Shown: positions 1-8,833, counted from the first letter of the stretch. The stretch is 64,000 nucleotides of DNA from Nonomuraea roseoviolacea subsp. carminata (GCF_024172185.1 NZ_JAMZEC010000001.1:7849001-7913000); one strand, 5' to 3'. The notes: generated by a model not told the origin, from the sequence alone. Numbers and translations: made by a program.

Positions 1-24
1 GCGATTTGCTAATTTTGGAGCATT

Positions 25-945
25 ATGTCGACTGCTCGGGACAGGGGCGACGTGGCCGGAGTCCCGGACACCGGAATTCCGGGCAGAATTCCCCGCCATT
101 CCGGGCCGACCGCGCTGCGCATCCTGGTCGGCGCGCACCTGCGCCGGCTGCGGGAGGCGCGCAACATCAGCCGTGAGGAGGCCGGGTACCTCATCAGGGG
201 CTCCCACTCCAAGATCAGCCGTCTGGAGCTCGGCCGGACCGGGTTCAAGCTGCGCGACGTGGCCGACCTGCTCACCCTGTACGGCGCGGACGAGGCCGAG
301 CGCGCGACGCTGCTGGCGATGGCCGAGCAGGCCAACGCCCCCGCCTGGTGGCAGGACTACCGCGACGTGGTGCCCTACTGGTTCGAGGACTACCTCGGGC
401 TGGAGCGCGACGCCTCGCTGATCCGCACGTACGAGATCCAGTACGTGCCCGGCCTGCTGCAGACCGAGGACTACGCCCGCGCGGTGATCCAGCAGGGACG
501 CGAGCGGGAGCCGGTCGAGGAGGTCGAGCGCCGGGTCCAGGTGCGCATGCGCCGCCAGCAGATCCTCAGGTCGGCCGCCCCGCCCAAGGTGTGGGCGGTG
601 ATCGACGAGGGCGCCCTGCGCCGCGAGGTGGCCCCGCCCGAGACGATGCGTGCCCAGCTCGAACACCTCGCGACGCTGGCCGAGCTGCCGCACGTCACGA
701 TCCAGGTGCTCACGTTCAGCTCCGGCGGCCCCGTCGGCGGCGTCGGCCCGGTCACGGTGCTGCGCTTCGCGCCCGCCGAGCTGGACGACGTCGTCTACCT
801 GGAGCAGATCGCCGGGGCGCAGTACCTCACCCGCAGGCAGGACGCCCTGCCGTACCAGCATCTGCTGGACCAGCTCGTGCTGCACGCGCGGCCCTCGGCG
901 GCGACGCCGGCCATCCTGCGGATGCTCGCCGCCGCCATGGCCTGA
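25..945 (+). CDS. XRE-family HTH regulator with DUF5753 domain
   Basis: A 306-residue DNA-binding protein. An XRE-type helix-turn-helix spans about residues 28-85, with SREEAGYLIRGSHSKISRLE as its recognition region. It is followed by a DUF5753 (Scr1-like) domain at about 100-285 that begins near the aromatic stretch WWQDYRDVVPYW. The ATG at 25 follows a GGAG Shine-Dalgarno in AT-rich DNA, so the start looks real although the promoter is cut by the window edge. Such genes usually sit beside a small DUF397 gene; none is visible downstream, but one could lie before base 1. It converges on the S-adenosyl methyltransferase gene. Family assignment is firm; its target is unknown. Confidence 0.9.
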   Translation: MSTARDRGDVAGVPDTGIPGRIPRHSGPTALRILVGAHLRRLREARNISREEAGYLIRGSHSKISRLELGRTGFKLRDVADLLTLYGADEAERATLLAMAEQANAPAWWQDYRDVVPYWFEDYLGLERDASLIRTYEIQYVPGLLQTEDYARAVIQQGREREPVEEVERRVQVRMRRQQILRSAAPPKVWAVIDEGALRREVAPPETMRAQLEHLATLAELPHVTIQVLTFSSGGPVGGVGPVTVLRFAPAELDDVVYLEQIAGAQYLTRRQDALPYQHLLDQLVLHARPSAATPAILRMLAAAMA

Positions 946-997
946 CGGGACATGGCCTGGCGGAACATGGCCTGACGGGGCGGGGCCGGACGCCCGG

Positions 998-1801
998 CTA
1001 CGGCTTGCGGCCCACGCCGCAGAAGGCGTCCACCTCGTCCGGCACGCCGAACACGCCCGCCTCGACCCGCCAGCGCGACACCGACACGATGCCCGGCTCC
1101 ACCAGCTCCAGCCCGTCGAAGAACCGGCCGATCTCGCCGGGGGTGCGCAGCCGGTAGGAGTAGACCTTGCCCTCGTCGCGCAGGCGCTCGGCCTCGGCGG
1201 CGGCGTCGGGGTTGACCGTGTTGGTGCCGTCCTCGAACACCAGGTAGCTGCCCGGGGCCAGCGCGTCCATCAGGTGCCCGACCAGCCGGTACGCGTGGTC
1301 GTCGTCGAAGATCGTGCCCATCACGCCGAGGAGCATGAGCGCGGTCGGCCGGGTGAGGTCCAGAGTCTTGGCCGCGAAGTCCAGGATCGTGTCCGGGTCG
1401 CGCACGTCGGCCTCGATGTAGTCGCAGGCGCCGAGGGGGTGGCTGGTGAGCAGCGCCTGGGCGTGGACGAGCACGAGGGGGTCGTTGTCGACGTACACGA
1501 TGCGGCAGCTCGGATCGACCCGCTGCGCGACCTCGTGGGTGTTGTCCACGGTCGGCAACCCCGTCCCGATATCCAGAAATTGCCGGATTCCTGCCTCTTC
1601 GGCGAGATAACGCACCGCACGCCCCAGGAACGCCCGGGTGTGCCGGGCGATGTCCTCCATGCCCGGATAGACCTCGCGCAGTTGCGCGGCGAGTTCGCGG
1701 TCGACCGGGTAGTTGTCCTTTCCGCCCAGCCAGTAATTCCACACCCGCGCCTGGTGCGGCCTGGTGATGTCGATCCTGGGGAGAGGCGCCTCGTCGGCCA
1801 C
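998..1801 (-). CDS. SAM-dependent methyltransferase (DUF574/PF04672 family)
   Basis: Member of the actinobacterial S-adenosyl-methyltransferase family that starts with RPHQARVWNYWLGGKDNYPV. The Rossmann SAM site is visible as FLDIGTGLPT, and the acidic loop as IVYVDNDPLV. I chose GTG at 1801 (267 aa) because GAGGAG lies 6 nt ahead of it; an ATG eight codons upstream (1825) has no ribosome site. The family is abundant in actinomycetes and its substrate is generally unknown. It stands alone between a convergent XRE regulator and an MFS gene on the same strand, and nothing in the context names a substrate. Confidence 0.85.
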   Translation of the reverse strand: MADEAPLPRIDITRPHQARVWNYWLGGKDNYPVDRELAAQLREVYPGMEDIARHTRAFLGRAVRYLAEEAGIRQFLDIGTGLPTVDNTHEVAQRVDPSCRIVYVDNDPLVLVHAQALLTSHPLGACDYIEADVRDPDTILDFAAKTLDLTRPTALMLLGVMGTIFDDDHAYRLVGHLMDALAPGSYLVFEDGTNTVNPDAAAEAERLRDEGKVYSYRLRTPGEIGRFFDGLELVEPGIVSVSRWRVEAGVFGVPDEVDAFCGVGRKP

Positions 1802-1897
1802 GAAATTCTCCTCATGTGTCTGCATCTGTCGGCATACAAACCTAATGCCGGGCGTTTTTCCGCGCCACTGGTGATCGACGGCGAGATCATAGGGCGT

Positions 1898-3088
1898 TCA
1901 GCGGTGGCGGCGCGTGGCGAGCAGGTACCCGAGGGACGCCACGGCCAGGGCGGCGTGGACGGCGAGCGCGACGGCCGGGCCCGCGGGGAGCAGGGCGCCG
2001 CCGAGGGCGGTCCCCAGGGCGATGCCCGCGTACATCGCGGAGGCGTTGAGCCCGACGACCACGGCGGTCTCCCGTGGCGCCGCCGCGATCAGCCGCACCT
2101 GCTGCGCCGGGGTCTGCGACCAGGTGCTCGCGCCCCACGCCGCCATCAACAGCGCGGTCAGCGGGAGCCACGTCACGCCGGCGTGCCCGGCCGAGGTGAG
2201 CGAGGCCAGCGCGGCGAGTGCGGCCAGCGAGAGGGCGATCGCCGCGTACCCGGTGGCGAGGACCGGGATCGGGCCGCGCCGGTCCACCGCCGTGCCCGCC
2301 ACGGCGTTCCCGGCCACCGCCCCGGCGCCGTACACGACCAGCAGCCAGGTCTCCGCGGACGGTCCCGCGCCGAGGGCGCGCAGCAGCGGGACGGTGTACG
2401 CGTACAACCCGTAGCTGCCGGCCAGGCCGAGCGCGGTCAGCGGCAGCACGGCCACCACGCCGGGGCGGCGCAGGGTCGCCAGGCGCTCGCGCAGCGGCAC
2501 CCGCGGGTGGCCCGGCAGCGGCGGCAGGGCGGCGCGCACCCCGGCCGCGGCGAGCAGGCAGAGCGCGGCCACGAGCCCGAGGGCCGAGCGCCAGTCCAGC
2601 AGCCGGCCCGCGAGGTTGCCGAGGGGGACGCCGACGGCGGTGGCGACGGTCAGGCCGCCCACCACCACGGCCAGCGCGCGGGCCCGCCGCTCCGGCGCGA
2701 CCAGCGCGGCGGCGACCGCCCCCGCGTTCGGCGTGAAGACGGCCGCGCCGGCGGCGGCCGCCACGCGCGTGGCCATCAGCGCCGCGTAGCCGGGCGCGAG
2801 CGCCGAGCCGAGGTTGGCCAGCGCGAGGAGCAGCAGCGCGCCGACCAGCAGCGGGCGGCGCGGGACGCGGGAGGTGAGCGTGGCCAGGACGGGGGAGAGC
2901 ACGGCGTAGGTGACGGCGAAGGCGGTGGCGCTCTGCCCGGCGGCGCTCTCGGAGACGCCGAGGGAGCGGGCCATGGCCGGCAGAAACCCGGCCACGACGT
3001 AGGCGTCGGTGCCGACGGCGAACGTGCCGAGCGCCAGGATCAGCGTCCGGCGGAGGCCGTGGGGGGACGTAACCAGGACATCAGACAT
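1898..3088 (-). CDS. MFS drug-efflux type transporter (12 TM, Cmr/arabinose-efflux like)
   Basis: A 396-residue major facilitator protein. The first helix reads FAVGTDAYVVAGFLP, typical of chloramphenicol/arabinose-efflux-like DHA1 pumps, and the whole sequence is alternating hydrophobic segments with short basic loops such as SRVPRRP and APERRAR. GAGAGGAAA precedes the ATG at 3088. It lies 57 bp downstream of the Rrf2 regulator on the same strand, so the two probably form an operon controlled by that regulator. The substrate cannot be read from sequence; proton-driven export of a small toxic compound is the family expectation. Confidence 0.88.
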   Translation of the reverse strand: MSDVLVTSPHGLRRTLILALGTFAVGTDAYVVAGFLPAMARSLGVSESAAGQSATAFAVTYAVLSPVLATLTSRVPRRPLLVGALLLLALANLGSALAPGYAALMATRVAAAAGAAVFTPNAGAVAAALVAPERRARALAVVVGGLTVATAVGVPLGNLAGRLLDWRSALGLVAALCLLAAAGVRAALPPLPGHPRVPLRERLATLRRPGVVAVLPLTALGLAGSYGLYAYTVPLLRALGAGPSAETWLLVVYGAGAVAGNAVAGTAVDRRGPIPVLATGYAAIALSLAALAALASLTSAGHAGVTWLPLTALLMAAWGASTWSQTPAQQVRLIAAAPRETAVVVGLNASAMYAGIALGTALGGALLPAGPAVALAVHAALAVASLGYLLATRRHR

Positions 3089-3145
3089 CCCGATTTCCTC
3101 TCTGCGGGGACGAGGGTCTGGGGCGGTGGCGCTTCTTGAGGAGGG

Positions 3146-3622
3146 TCAGCCGGTCATGCGGCTGTAGTTGCGGCGGGTGCGCTCGGCCCCCACCGGGGCG
3201 TGCGCCATCAGGTCGGCGATCGTCTGGGCGGCCAGCTCCCGCCGCCAGGCCAGCTCGGCGCGGCGCATCGCGGTCGCGATCCCGCACGGGCGGGCGAACT
3301 CGCTCCCGGCGCCCTCGCCGCCCACGCCCCGCTGCCGGATCTCGTCGCAGCGGAACGGCTCCAGCGGGCCCTGCAGGGCGGTGACGACGTCCATGAGCGT
3401 GATCCGCTCCGGCGGCCGGGCCAGGGAGAAGCCGCCCCTGGCCCCCGGCGTGGAGGCCAGGATGCCGGCCCGGGTGAGGGCCTGCAGGCGCTTCTTCAGG
3501 TACTCCTGCGGCAGGTCGAACCAGGCGGCCAGCCGGCGGATCGACACCGGCCCCTCCTCACGCAGCCAGGCCAGGGTCACGCAGCAGTGCAGGCCCCACT
3601 CGACTCCTTCACCCATGTGCAT
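3146..3622 (-). CDS. Rrf2-family transcriptional regulator
   Basis: A 158-residue Rrf2 winged-helix protein. It has an N-terminal HTH with LPQEYLKKRLQALTRAGI and the wing TPGARGGFSLARPPERITLM, the family signature. Fe-S members carry three closely spaced cysteines after the wing; here only two are seen (in PFRCDEI and ARPCGIA), separated by a Gly/Glu-rich insertion. Cluster ligation is therefore uncertain. The gene heads a two-gene unit with the MFS pump. A palindrome spanning a -10-like TATAGT lies directly before the ATG, suggesting autoregulation and a transcript with little or no leader. Confidence 0.87.
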   Translation of the reverse strand: MHMGEGVEWGLHCCVTLAWLREEGPVSIRRLAAWFDLPQEYLKKRLQALTRAGILASTPGARGGFSLARPPERITLMDVVTALQGPLEPFRCDEIRQRGVGGEGAGSEFARPCGIATAMRRAELAWRRELAAQTIADLMAHAPVGAERTRRNYSRMTG

Positions 3623-3645
3623 ACCGGGACTATAGATGTCCCGGT
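3623..3645. promoter_or_regulatory. Probable Rrf2 operator overlapping a minus-strand -10
   Basis: Perfect inverted repeat ACCGGGAC-N7-GTCCCGGT centred on TATAGAT. Read on the minus strand it contains TATAGT as a -10 hexamer whose expected start point is within a few bases of the regulator's ATG at 3622. A third half-site, CGGGAC, follows at 3647-3652. No other regulator gene faces this site, so binding by the adjacent Rrf2 protein is the simplest inference. Confidence 0.55.
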
Positions 3646-3686
3646 TCGGGACGTGCCGGCCGGGGGTGCCCCCCGGGCCGGTCAGG

Positions 3687-4250
3687 TCAGGACTTGCCGC
3701 GGCCGGTGAGGGCGTCCCTCAGGCGGTCGACCAGGCCCGCCCCGGGCGCCAGCAGCTTGTTGAACGGCGGCGTGTCCGGCGCGGACGGATGGGGGCGGGT
3801 GGGCGCCACCTTCTTGGCCCGCTCGACCTTGGCCCCCAGCTCGGTGAGCTCCTCGGCGGGGCAGGACGCCCGCAGCTTCGGGAACAGGTCGTTCTCCTCC
3901 TCCTGGACGTGGTGGCGAATCTCCCGCATCAGCTTCTCCATGACCGGCCAGAAGTCCTCGTCGCCGGGCTCCAGCGCCTCCAGCCGCTTCATGGTCTCCT
4001 CGGCCTCGGCGTGCTCGGCGATCTCGTGGTCGGCCAGCTCGTCGCCACCCTCGACGAACTTGCGCACCGCCGGGTACAGGTACGCCTCCTCGGCCACCGA
4101 GTGGCGGACGAGCTCGATGACGACCTGCTCGGCCAGGGTCTTCGGCCGCTCGTCGATGGCGCCGATCATCGTGTCCAGCTCCGCGAACATCTGCTCCACC
4201 TCGCGGTGGTCGGTCACCAGCACGCTGATCACGTCCTGCTGCTCGGCCAT
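3687..4250 (-). CDS. Hemerythrin/HHE domain protein
   Basis: A 187-residue cytoplasmic four-helix-bundle protein with the histidine/glutamate pattern of hemerythrin-like HHE proteins: TDHREVEQMF, RHSVAEEAYLYP, DHEIAEHAEAEE and HHVQEEENDLFP supply the expected di-iron ligands. The last ~40 residues are Lys/Pro-rich and lie outside the bundle. AGGAGGTGCGGC precedes the ATG. It is 33 bp downstream of the Lrp-type regulator on the same strand. Related proteins in actinomycetes are linked to oxygen, NO or peroxide sensing; the role here is inference. Confidence 0.88.
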   Translation of the reverse strand: MAEQQDVISVLVTDHREVEQMFAELDTMIGAIDERPKTLAEQVVIELVRHSVAEEAYLYPAVRKFVEGGDELADHEIAEHAEAEETMKRLEALEPGDEDFWPVMEKLMREIRHHVQEEENDLFPKLRASCPAEELTELGAKVERAKKVAPTRPHPSAPDTPPFNKLLAPGAGLVDRLRDALTGRGKS

Positions 4251-4283
4251 GCCGCACCTCCTCGCCTCTCGCCGCTGCTTGCC

Positions 4284-5273
4284 TCACGCACCTGCCCACC
4301 CTGTCCGGGCCAAACGCGTCCCGTCGGCGGGGAGGTGGCCGGCCGCCTTGAGGGTGGCGTGGACGGGAGCGGTCTCCAGCGTCCGTACGCCGTCGAGGGC
4401 GCCGAGCCGGTGGACGAGGTACCGGTGCAGGTCGGCTGGGCCGGAGCACAGCGCGCAGGCGAGCAGGTTGGTGCTCCCGGTCGTGGCGATGACGGTGGCC
4501 AGCTCGTGGTGGCCGGCCAGGGCGGTGGCCACCCGGTCCAGGTCGCCGGGCGCGACCGCCATCCACAGCAGGGCCTGGGTCGTGACGCCGTACGCGGAGG
4601 CGTCGATCTCCACGTCGAAGAACAGGGCGCCGCGGGCGCGCAGGTCGGCCAGGCGGCGCGCCACCGTGGCCTGGGACCAGCCGGTGACGGCGGCCAGGTC
4701 GGCGTGGGGCGCCCGGCCGTCGTGGCGCAGCGCGTCGATCAGCGCGTGGTCTCCCTCGGTCAGCCGGGGCGGACCGGCGACGGCCGGCGGCAGGGCGGGG
4801 CGCAGCAGCTCCCGCTGCCCGGGGTCGAGGGTCTGGAGGCGTCCGTGCCAGGCGGCGGGCCCGCCCAGGTACGTGTGGAGCACGCAGTGGGCCGAGACCG
4901 CGGTGATGCCGGACCGCCGGGGGACGTCGTGGAGCAGGGGCGGGCTGGTCGCGTCGGGCGCGTGGACCATCGCGAAGATCTCCGTGCCGCCGGAGGTGAG
5001 CTTGACCCAGGAGGTGTCGGCGCGGCGGGCCAGCGAGTGCGCCAGGGGCCGGGCGGCGGCCGGGGTCGTGCTCAGGCGGACCACCCACTGGGTGTGCCCG
5101 GAGCGGCCGTGGTCGGCCAGGCCCACCACGCGCAGCCCCGCCTCGCGGCGCAGCCGCCGGTAGCGCCGCGTCACCGTCTGCGGCGACACGTCCAGGACCT
5201 CGGCGACCCGGCTGAAGGGGGCCCGGCCGTCGATGTGCAGGGCGTGCACCAGGGCGCGATCCACGTCATCCAT
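4284..5273 (-). CDS. Tandem Lrp/AsnC-family transcriptional regulator
   Basis: A 329-residue protein built of two Lrp/AsnC units in tandem. The first HTH is at about residues 1-45 (MDDVDRALVHALHIDGRAPF), followed by a ligand-binding RAM-like region. A second HTH (ALIDALRHDGRAPHADLAAV) sits near residue 175, followed by another RAM-like region. I placed the start at ATG 5273, where the first unit begins; the frame stays open upstream but reads low-complexity Trp/Gly/Pro repeats antisense to the divergent MFS gene. It faces that MFS gene across 139 bp, making the pump its likely target. Confidence 0.85.
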   Translation of the reverse strand: MDDVDRALVHALHIDGRAPFSRVAEVLDVSPQTVTRRYRRLRREAGLRVVGLADHGRSGHTQWVVRLSTTPAAARPLAHSLARRADTSWVKLTSGGTEIFAMVHAPDATSPPLLHDVPRRSGITAVSAHCVLHTYLGGPAAWHGRLQTLDPGQRELLRPALPPAVAGPPRLTEGDHALIDALRHDGRAPHADLAAVTGWSQATVARRLADLRARGALFFDVEIDASAYGVTTQALLWMAVAPGDLDRVATALAGHHELATVIATTGSTNLLACALCSGPADLHRYLVHRLGALDGVRTLETAPVHATLKAAGHLPADGTRLARTGWAGA

Positions 5274-5412
5274 ATGACCAGGATTCCTCACATTCGGACC
5301 GCTCATGGCGGAAATCCGCACCTGGCGTCGCTCGGCTGGAAGGTCCTCGCATGTCCGGCCGACCCTGTTCCCGCACGAAGAGAGCAAACCTGAGGAAGGA
5401 AGAGGGAGAGCG

Positions 5413-7053
5413 ATGCCCCACCACCCTGGCGGCCCCCACCCTGGCGGCCTCCACCCCGACAGCCTCCACCCCGACAGCCTCCGCCACGACACCCTCCGTC
5501 ATGGCGACCCGGCCCGCCGCCGGCGCTGGGCCGGGCTGGTCGCGCTGCTGGTCGCCGAGGCCATGAACCTGCTGGACGCGACGATCGTCACGGTCGCCGC
5601 GCCGGTCGTCCACGCCGACCTGGGCGGGGACGCCTCCGCCATCCCCTGGTTCAACGCCGCCTACACCTTGCCGTTCGCCGTGCTGCTGATCACCGGCGGC
5701 CGGCTGGGCGACCTGGCCGGGCGGCGGCGGGTGTTCGCACTGGGCGTGGCCGGGTTCGCGCTGGCGTCGGCGGCCTGCGCCCTCGCGCCCGGCGTGGGGA
5801 CGCTCGTCGGCCTGCGCGCGGTCCAGGGGGCCGCCGCGGCGCTGGTCATCCCGCAGACCATCGGGCTGATCCGGGCGATGTTCGACGGCCGCGACCTGGC
5901 CAGGGCCATGGGGAGCATCGGGCCGGTGATGGGGCTGGCGGCCGTCGCCGGGCCCGTCCTCGGCGCCGTGCTCACGCACGCCGACCTGTTCGGGTCGTCG
6001 TGGCGGGCGGCGTTCCTGGTCAACCTGCCGCTCGCCGCCGCCGTGCTCGCCGCCGTCCCGTTGCTGCCGGGCCGGAGGACGCCGGATGAGGCGGCCCGCG
6101 AGGCGTCCGGGGGGACCACGCGGAAGGCGTCCGACGGGACCACACGGGCCGCGTCCGCGGGGGCGGCGCGGCCCAGGCTCGACGGGACGGGGACCGTGCT
6201 CGCGGCGCTGGGCACCGGCCTGGTCGTCTTCCCCCTCATCCAGGGGGACGCCGCCGGCGGGCCGGCGCGGGGCTGGGCCATGGCCGTCGCGGGCGTCGCC
6301 CTCCTCGTGGGCTTCGCCTTCCAGCAGCGCCGCCGGGCGCGGGCCGGGCGCGCCGGGCTGGTGGAGGCGAGCCTGTTCCGCGACCGCGGCTTCCCGGCCG
6401 CGCTGGCCACCTCGGCCCTGTTCTTCGCGGCGATGAACGGCCTGTCGCTGGTGGTCGTCCTGGAGGTCCAGCTCGGCCTCGGGCAGGACGTGCTGACCGC
6501 CGGGCTCGCCCTGCTGCCCTGGTCGGCGGCCATGGGGCTCGCCTCCTGGGTGGCCGGCGCGAGCCTGGTGCCCCGGTACGGGCGGCGGGTGATGTTCGCC
6601 GGGCCGGCCGTCATGCTCACCGGCCTGGCGGTCACCGTGATCGCCTACCGGCCGTCCGCGACCGCCGCGACCCTCGGGATCGTCGCGGCCGGCCTGGCCG
6701 TCGCGGGCGCCGGCAACGGGCTGTTCACCACCCCGTTCTTCACCGCCGCCCTGTCCCGCGTCCGGCCGCACGAGACGGGGTCGGCCGCCGGGCTGCTCAA
6801 CGCGGTCCAGCAGGCCGGCTCGACGCTCGGCACCGCCGTCCTGGGCGGCGTCTACCTGCGCGCCCTGGCCGCCGGGTCCGGCTGGGCGGGCGCCGGGCAC
6901 GTGGCCGCCGCCCGATGGGCGTTCCTGCTGGGCGCGGGACTGCTGGCCGCCACGGTCGTCGCCGCGGCCCTCATGCGGGTCGTCCGGCCCGGGCCGGACC
7001 GCGTCCCGATGGAATCCAATCAAGCGCTTGCTAGGCAAGCGGGTGAGGGTTAG
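5413..7053 (+). CDS. MFS transporter, DHA2 (EmrB/QacA) family
   Basis: A 546-residue, 14-TM drug:H+ antiporter-like protein. It shows LLDATIVTVAAPVVHADLGG in TM1 and GRLGDLAGRRRVFALG in the loop 2-3 motif A. An extended Ala/Thr-rich cytoplasmic loop with repeated ASGGTTRKASDGTTRAAS-type units lies near residues 215-255. The N-terminal ~35 residues are His/Pro repeats (HPGGPHPGGLHPDSLHPDSL). Start at ATG 5413 is supported by GGAAGGAAGAGGGAGAG. It is divergent from the tandem Lrp regulator. Its 3' end carries a CAAGCGCTTG palindrome that belongs to the control region of the next gene. Confidence 0.9.
   Translation: MPHHPGGPHPGGLHPDSLHPDSLRHDTLRHGDPARRRRWAGLVALLVAEAMNLLDATIVTVAAPVVHADLGGDASAIPWFNAAYTLPFAVLLITGGRLGDLAGRRRVFALGVAGFALASAACALAPGVGTLVGLRAVQGAAAALVIPQTIGLIRAMFDGRDLARAMGSIGPVMGLAAVAGPVLGAVLTHADLFGSSWRAAFLVNLPLAAAVLAAVPLLPGRRTPDEAAREASGGTTRKASDGTTRAASAGAARPRLDGTGTVLAALGTGLVVFPLIQGDAAGGPARGWAMAVAGVALLVGFAFQQRRRARAGRAGLVEASLFRDRGFPAALATSALFFAAMNGLSLVVVLEVQLGLGQDVLTAGLALLPWSAAMGLASWVAGASLVPRYGRRVMFAGPAVMLTGLAVTVIAYRPSATAATLGIVAAGLAVAGAGNGLFTTPFFTAALSRVRPHETGSAAGLLNAVQQAGSTLGTAVLGGVYLRALAAGSGWAGAGHVAAARWAFLLGAGLLAATVVAAALMRVVRPGPDRVPMESNQALARQAGEG
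7019..7032. promoter_or_regulatory. KstR2-like palindrome upstream of acyl-CoA synthetase
   Basis: ATCAAGCGCTTGCT fits the published KstR2 operator pattern AnCAAGnnCTTGnT exactly and has a perfect 10-bp core, CAAGCGCTTG. It lies about 100 bp before the acyl-CoA synthetase start and overlaps the last codons of the MFS gene. A related sequence occurs at 10006-10020. The regulator gene is not in the window; recognition by a TetR-family lipid regulator is inferred. Confidence 0.45.
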
Positions 7054-7133
7054 TCTGCGGCTGCGCGGCGGTGCCGCCGCTCTGCGGCGGCCCGTTCCCC
7101 GCGATGGCGATCACCGGACGGGGGAGTGCCCTG

Positions 7134-8786
7134 ATGGAGTTCAACCACGCCGACCTGTTCGAGGCCCTCGCGGACGCGATGGGCGGGCGCCGGGCCCTCG
7201 TCAGCCCCGACGCGCTCGGCACGCCCCGCGAGCTCACCTACGCCGAGCTCGACGCCGAGGCCGACGCGCTCGCCCACGCCCTGCTCGACGCCGGCCTCGG
7301 GCCGGGCGACCACGTGGGCCTGCAGATGTTCAACTGCGTCGAGCACATCGCGGCCGTCCTCGCCGCGCTCAAGATCCGCGCCGTGCCGGTCAACGTGAAC
7401 TACCGCTACGTCGAGGACGAGCTGGTCTACCTCTACACCGACGCGGAGCTGAAGGCGCTGCTGTACGACGGCGAGCTGGCCGGCCGGGTGGCCCCGGCCC
7501 TCGCCCGCATCCCGCCGCCCCATGGCCTGGCCGGGGACGGCGAGGATTCGGAACGGCCGGGGCGGCTCATCGAGGTGGGCGTGGAGAGCGGGGCGGTGCC
7601 CGGAGCGGTCAGGTACGAGGACGCGGTGGCCGGGCGGGCCGGCTCGGGGCGGGCGGGGGCGCGCGTCCCCGGGCCCCGCTCGGGCGACGACCTGTTCGTC
7701 ATCTACACCGGCGGCACCACCGGCTTCCCCAAGGGCGTGATGTGGCGGGTCGAGGACCTGCTCAGGGCGTTCTGGCACAACTACGCGCCCTTCCCCGCGA
7801 CCCCGGAGCAGCTCGTCGAGGCGGCGACGGGCGGCGGCCCCCTGGTGATGATGCCGGTCGCGCCGCTGATCCACGGCGCGGCGCAGGTCGCCACGTTCAT
7901 CGGCTGGTGGCTCGGCGCGACGGTCTGCTACGTCCGCAGGTTCGACGCCGCCGACGTGCTGCGCGCCATCGCCCGCCACCGGGTCAACACGATCAACATC
8001 ACCGGCGACGCCATGGCCCGCCCGCTGGCCGAGGAGCTGGCCGCCGGCGACCACGACGTGTCGTCCCTGCTGGTGATCAGCTCGACCAGCGCGCTGCTGT
8101 CCGCCCCGGTGCGCGAGCGGCTGGCCGGGCTGCTGCCGAACGTGGCGATCCTCGACAACTTCGGCTCCACCGAGTCCGGCTACACCGCCTCCGGCGTGGC
8201 CGGCGGCGCATCGGGGGAGGGCCTGCGCTACCGGGCCAACGACCCCGGGCTCACCGTCCTCGACGAGCGGCTGCGGCCGGTCGAGCCGGGGTCCGGCGTC
8301 ATCGGGCAGGTCGCCAGGAGCGGCCCCATCGCGCTCGGCTACTGGAAGGACCCCGGCAAGACCGCGCGCACCTTCGTCACCGACGCCGAGGGCGTGCGGT
8401 GGCTGCTCACCGGCGACATGGCGACCGTGGAGAAGGACGGCGCGATCGCCGTCCTCGGGCGCGGCTCGCAGTGCATCAACACCGGTGGCGAGAAGGTGTA
8501 CGCCGAGGAGGTCGAGGCCGTGCTGAAGGGCCACCCGGACGTCTTCGACGCGGTGGTCACCGGCATCCCGGACGAGCGCTTCGGCAGCCGCGTCGCCGCG
8601 GTCGTCGAGCCCCGCGAGGGTGCCCGGCCCACGGCCGAGGAGCTGGACGCCCACTGCCGCCGCGGCCTGTCCGGCTACAAGGTGCCGAGGACGTACGCGT
8701 TCGTCGAGCGGATGACGCGCTCACCCGCCGGCAAGGCCGACTACCGCTGGGCGAGGGAGACCGCGCAGGCCGCCGCGACAGCGTAG
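7134..8786 (+). CDS. Acyl-CoA synthetase (AMP-forming), FadD-like
   Basis: A 550-residue ANL-superfamily enzyme that would activate a carboxylic acid to its acyl-AMP and then acyl-CoA. It has the P-loop YTGGTTGFPKGVMW near residue 190, the A5-like NFGSTESGY, the A7/A8 region LLTGDMATVEKDG...GRGSQCINTGGEKV, and the terminal catalytic lysine in SPAGKADYRW. Start at ATG 7134 follows GGGGGAG by 7 nt; an in-frame upstream start at 7071 lacks one. KstR/KstR2-like palindromes surround it, suggesting fatty-acid or sterol side-chain catabolism. Substrate chain length cannot be read. Confidence 0.9.
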   Translation: MEFNHADLFEALADAMGGRRALVSPDALGTPRELTYAELDAEADALAHALLDAGLGPGDHVGLQMFNCVEHIAAVLAALKIRAVPVNVNYRYVEDELVYLYTDAELKALLYDGELAGRVAPALARIPPPHGLAGDGEDSERPGRLIEVGVESGAVPGAVRYEDAVAGRAGSGRAGARVPGPRSGDDLFVIYTGGTTGFPKGVMWRVEDLLRAFWHNYAPFPATPEQLVEAATGGGPLVMMPVAPLIHGAAQVATFIGWWLGATVCYVRRFDAADVLRAIARHRVNTINITGDAMARPLAEELAAGDHDVSSLLVISSTSALLSAPVRERLAGLLPNVAILDNFGSTESGYTASGVAGGASGEGLRYRANDPGLTVLDERLRPVEPGSGVIGQVARSGPIALGYWKDPGKTARTFVTDAEGVRWLLTGDMATVEKDGAIAVLGRGSQCINTGGEKVYAEEVEAVLKGHPDVFDAVVTGIPDERFGSRVAAVVEPREGARPTAEELDAHCRRGLSGYKVPRTYAFVERMTRSPAGKADYRWARETAQAAATA

Positions 8787-8797
8787 AACTCGTTCTA
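8784..8797. promoter_or_regulatory. TAGAACnnGTTCTA palindrome (KstR-like) between convergent genes
   Basis: TAGAACTCGTTCTA is a perfect inverted repeat that fits the KstR consensus TnnAACnnGTTnnA. Its first three bases are the stop codon of the acyl-CoA synthetase. The placement between two convergent 3' ends is odd for an operator. The 6-bp arms with a 2-nt gap are a poor terminator stem, so function is uncertain. Confidence 0.35.
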
Positions 8798-8833
8798 GCT
8801 GCCGGGGCGGCCTCCCCTCCCGGAAAGGTCGCG

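Noticed and set aside
650..3139. An 829-codon plus-strand frame
   Set aside because: It overlaps antisense the methyltransferase and MFS genes; no recognisable domain.
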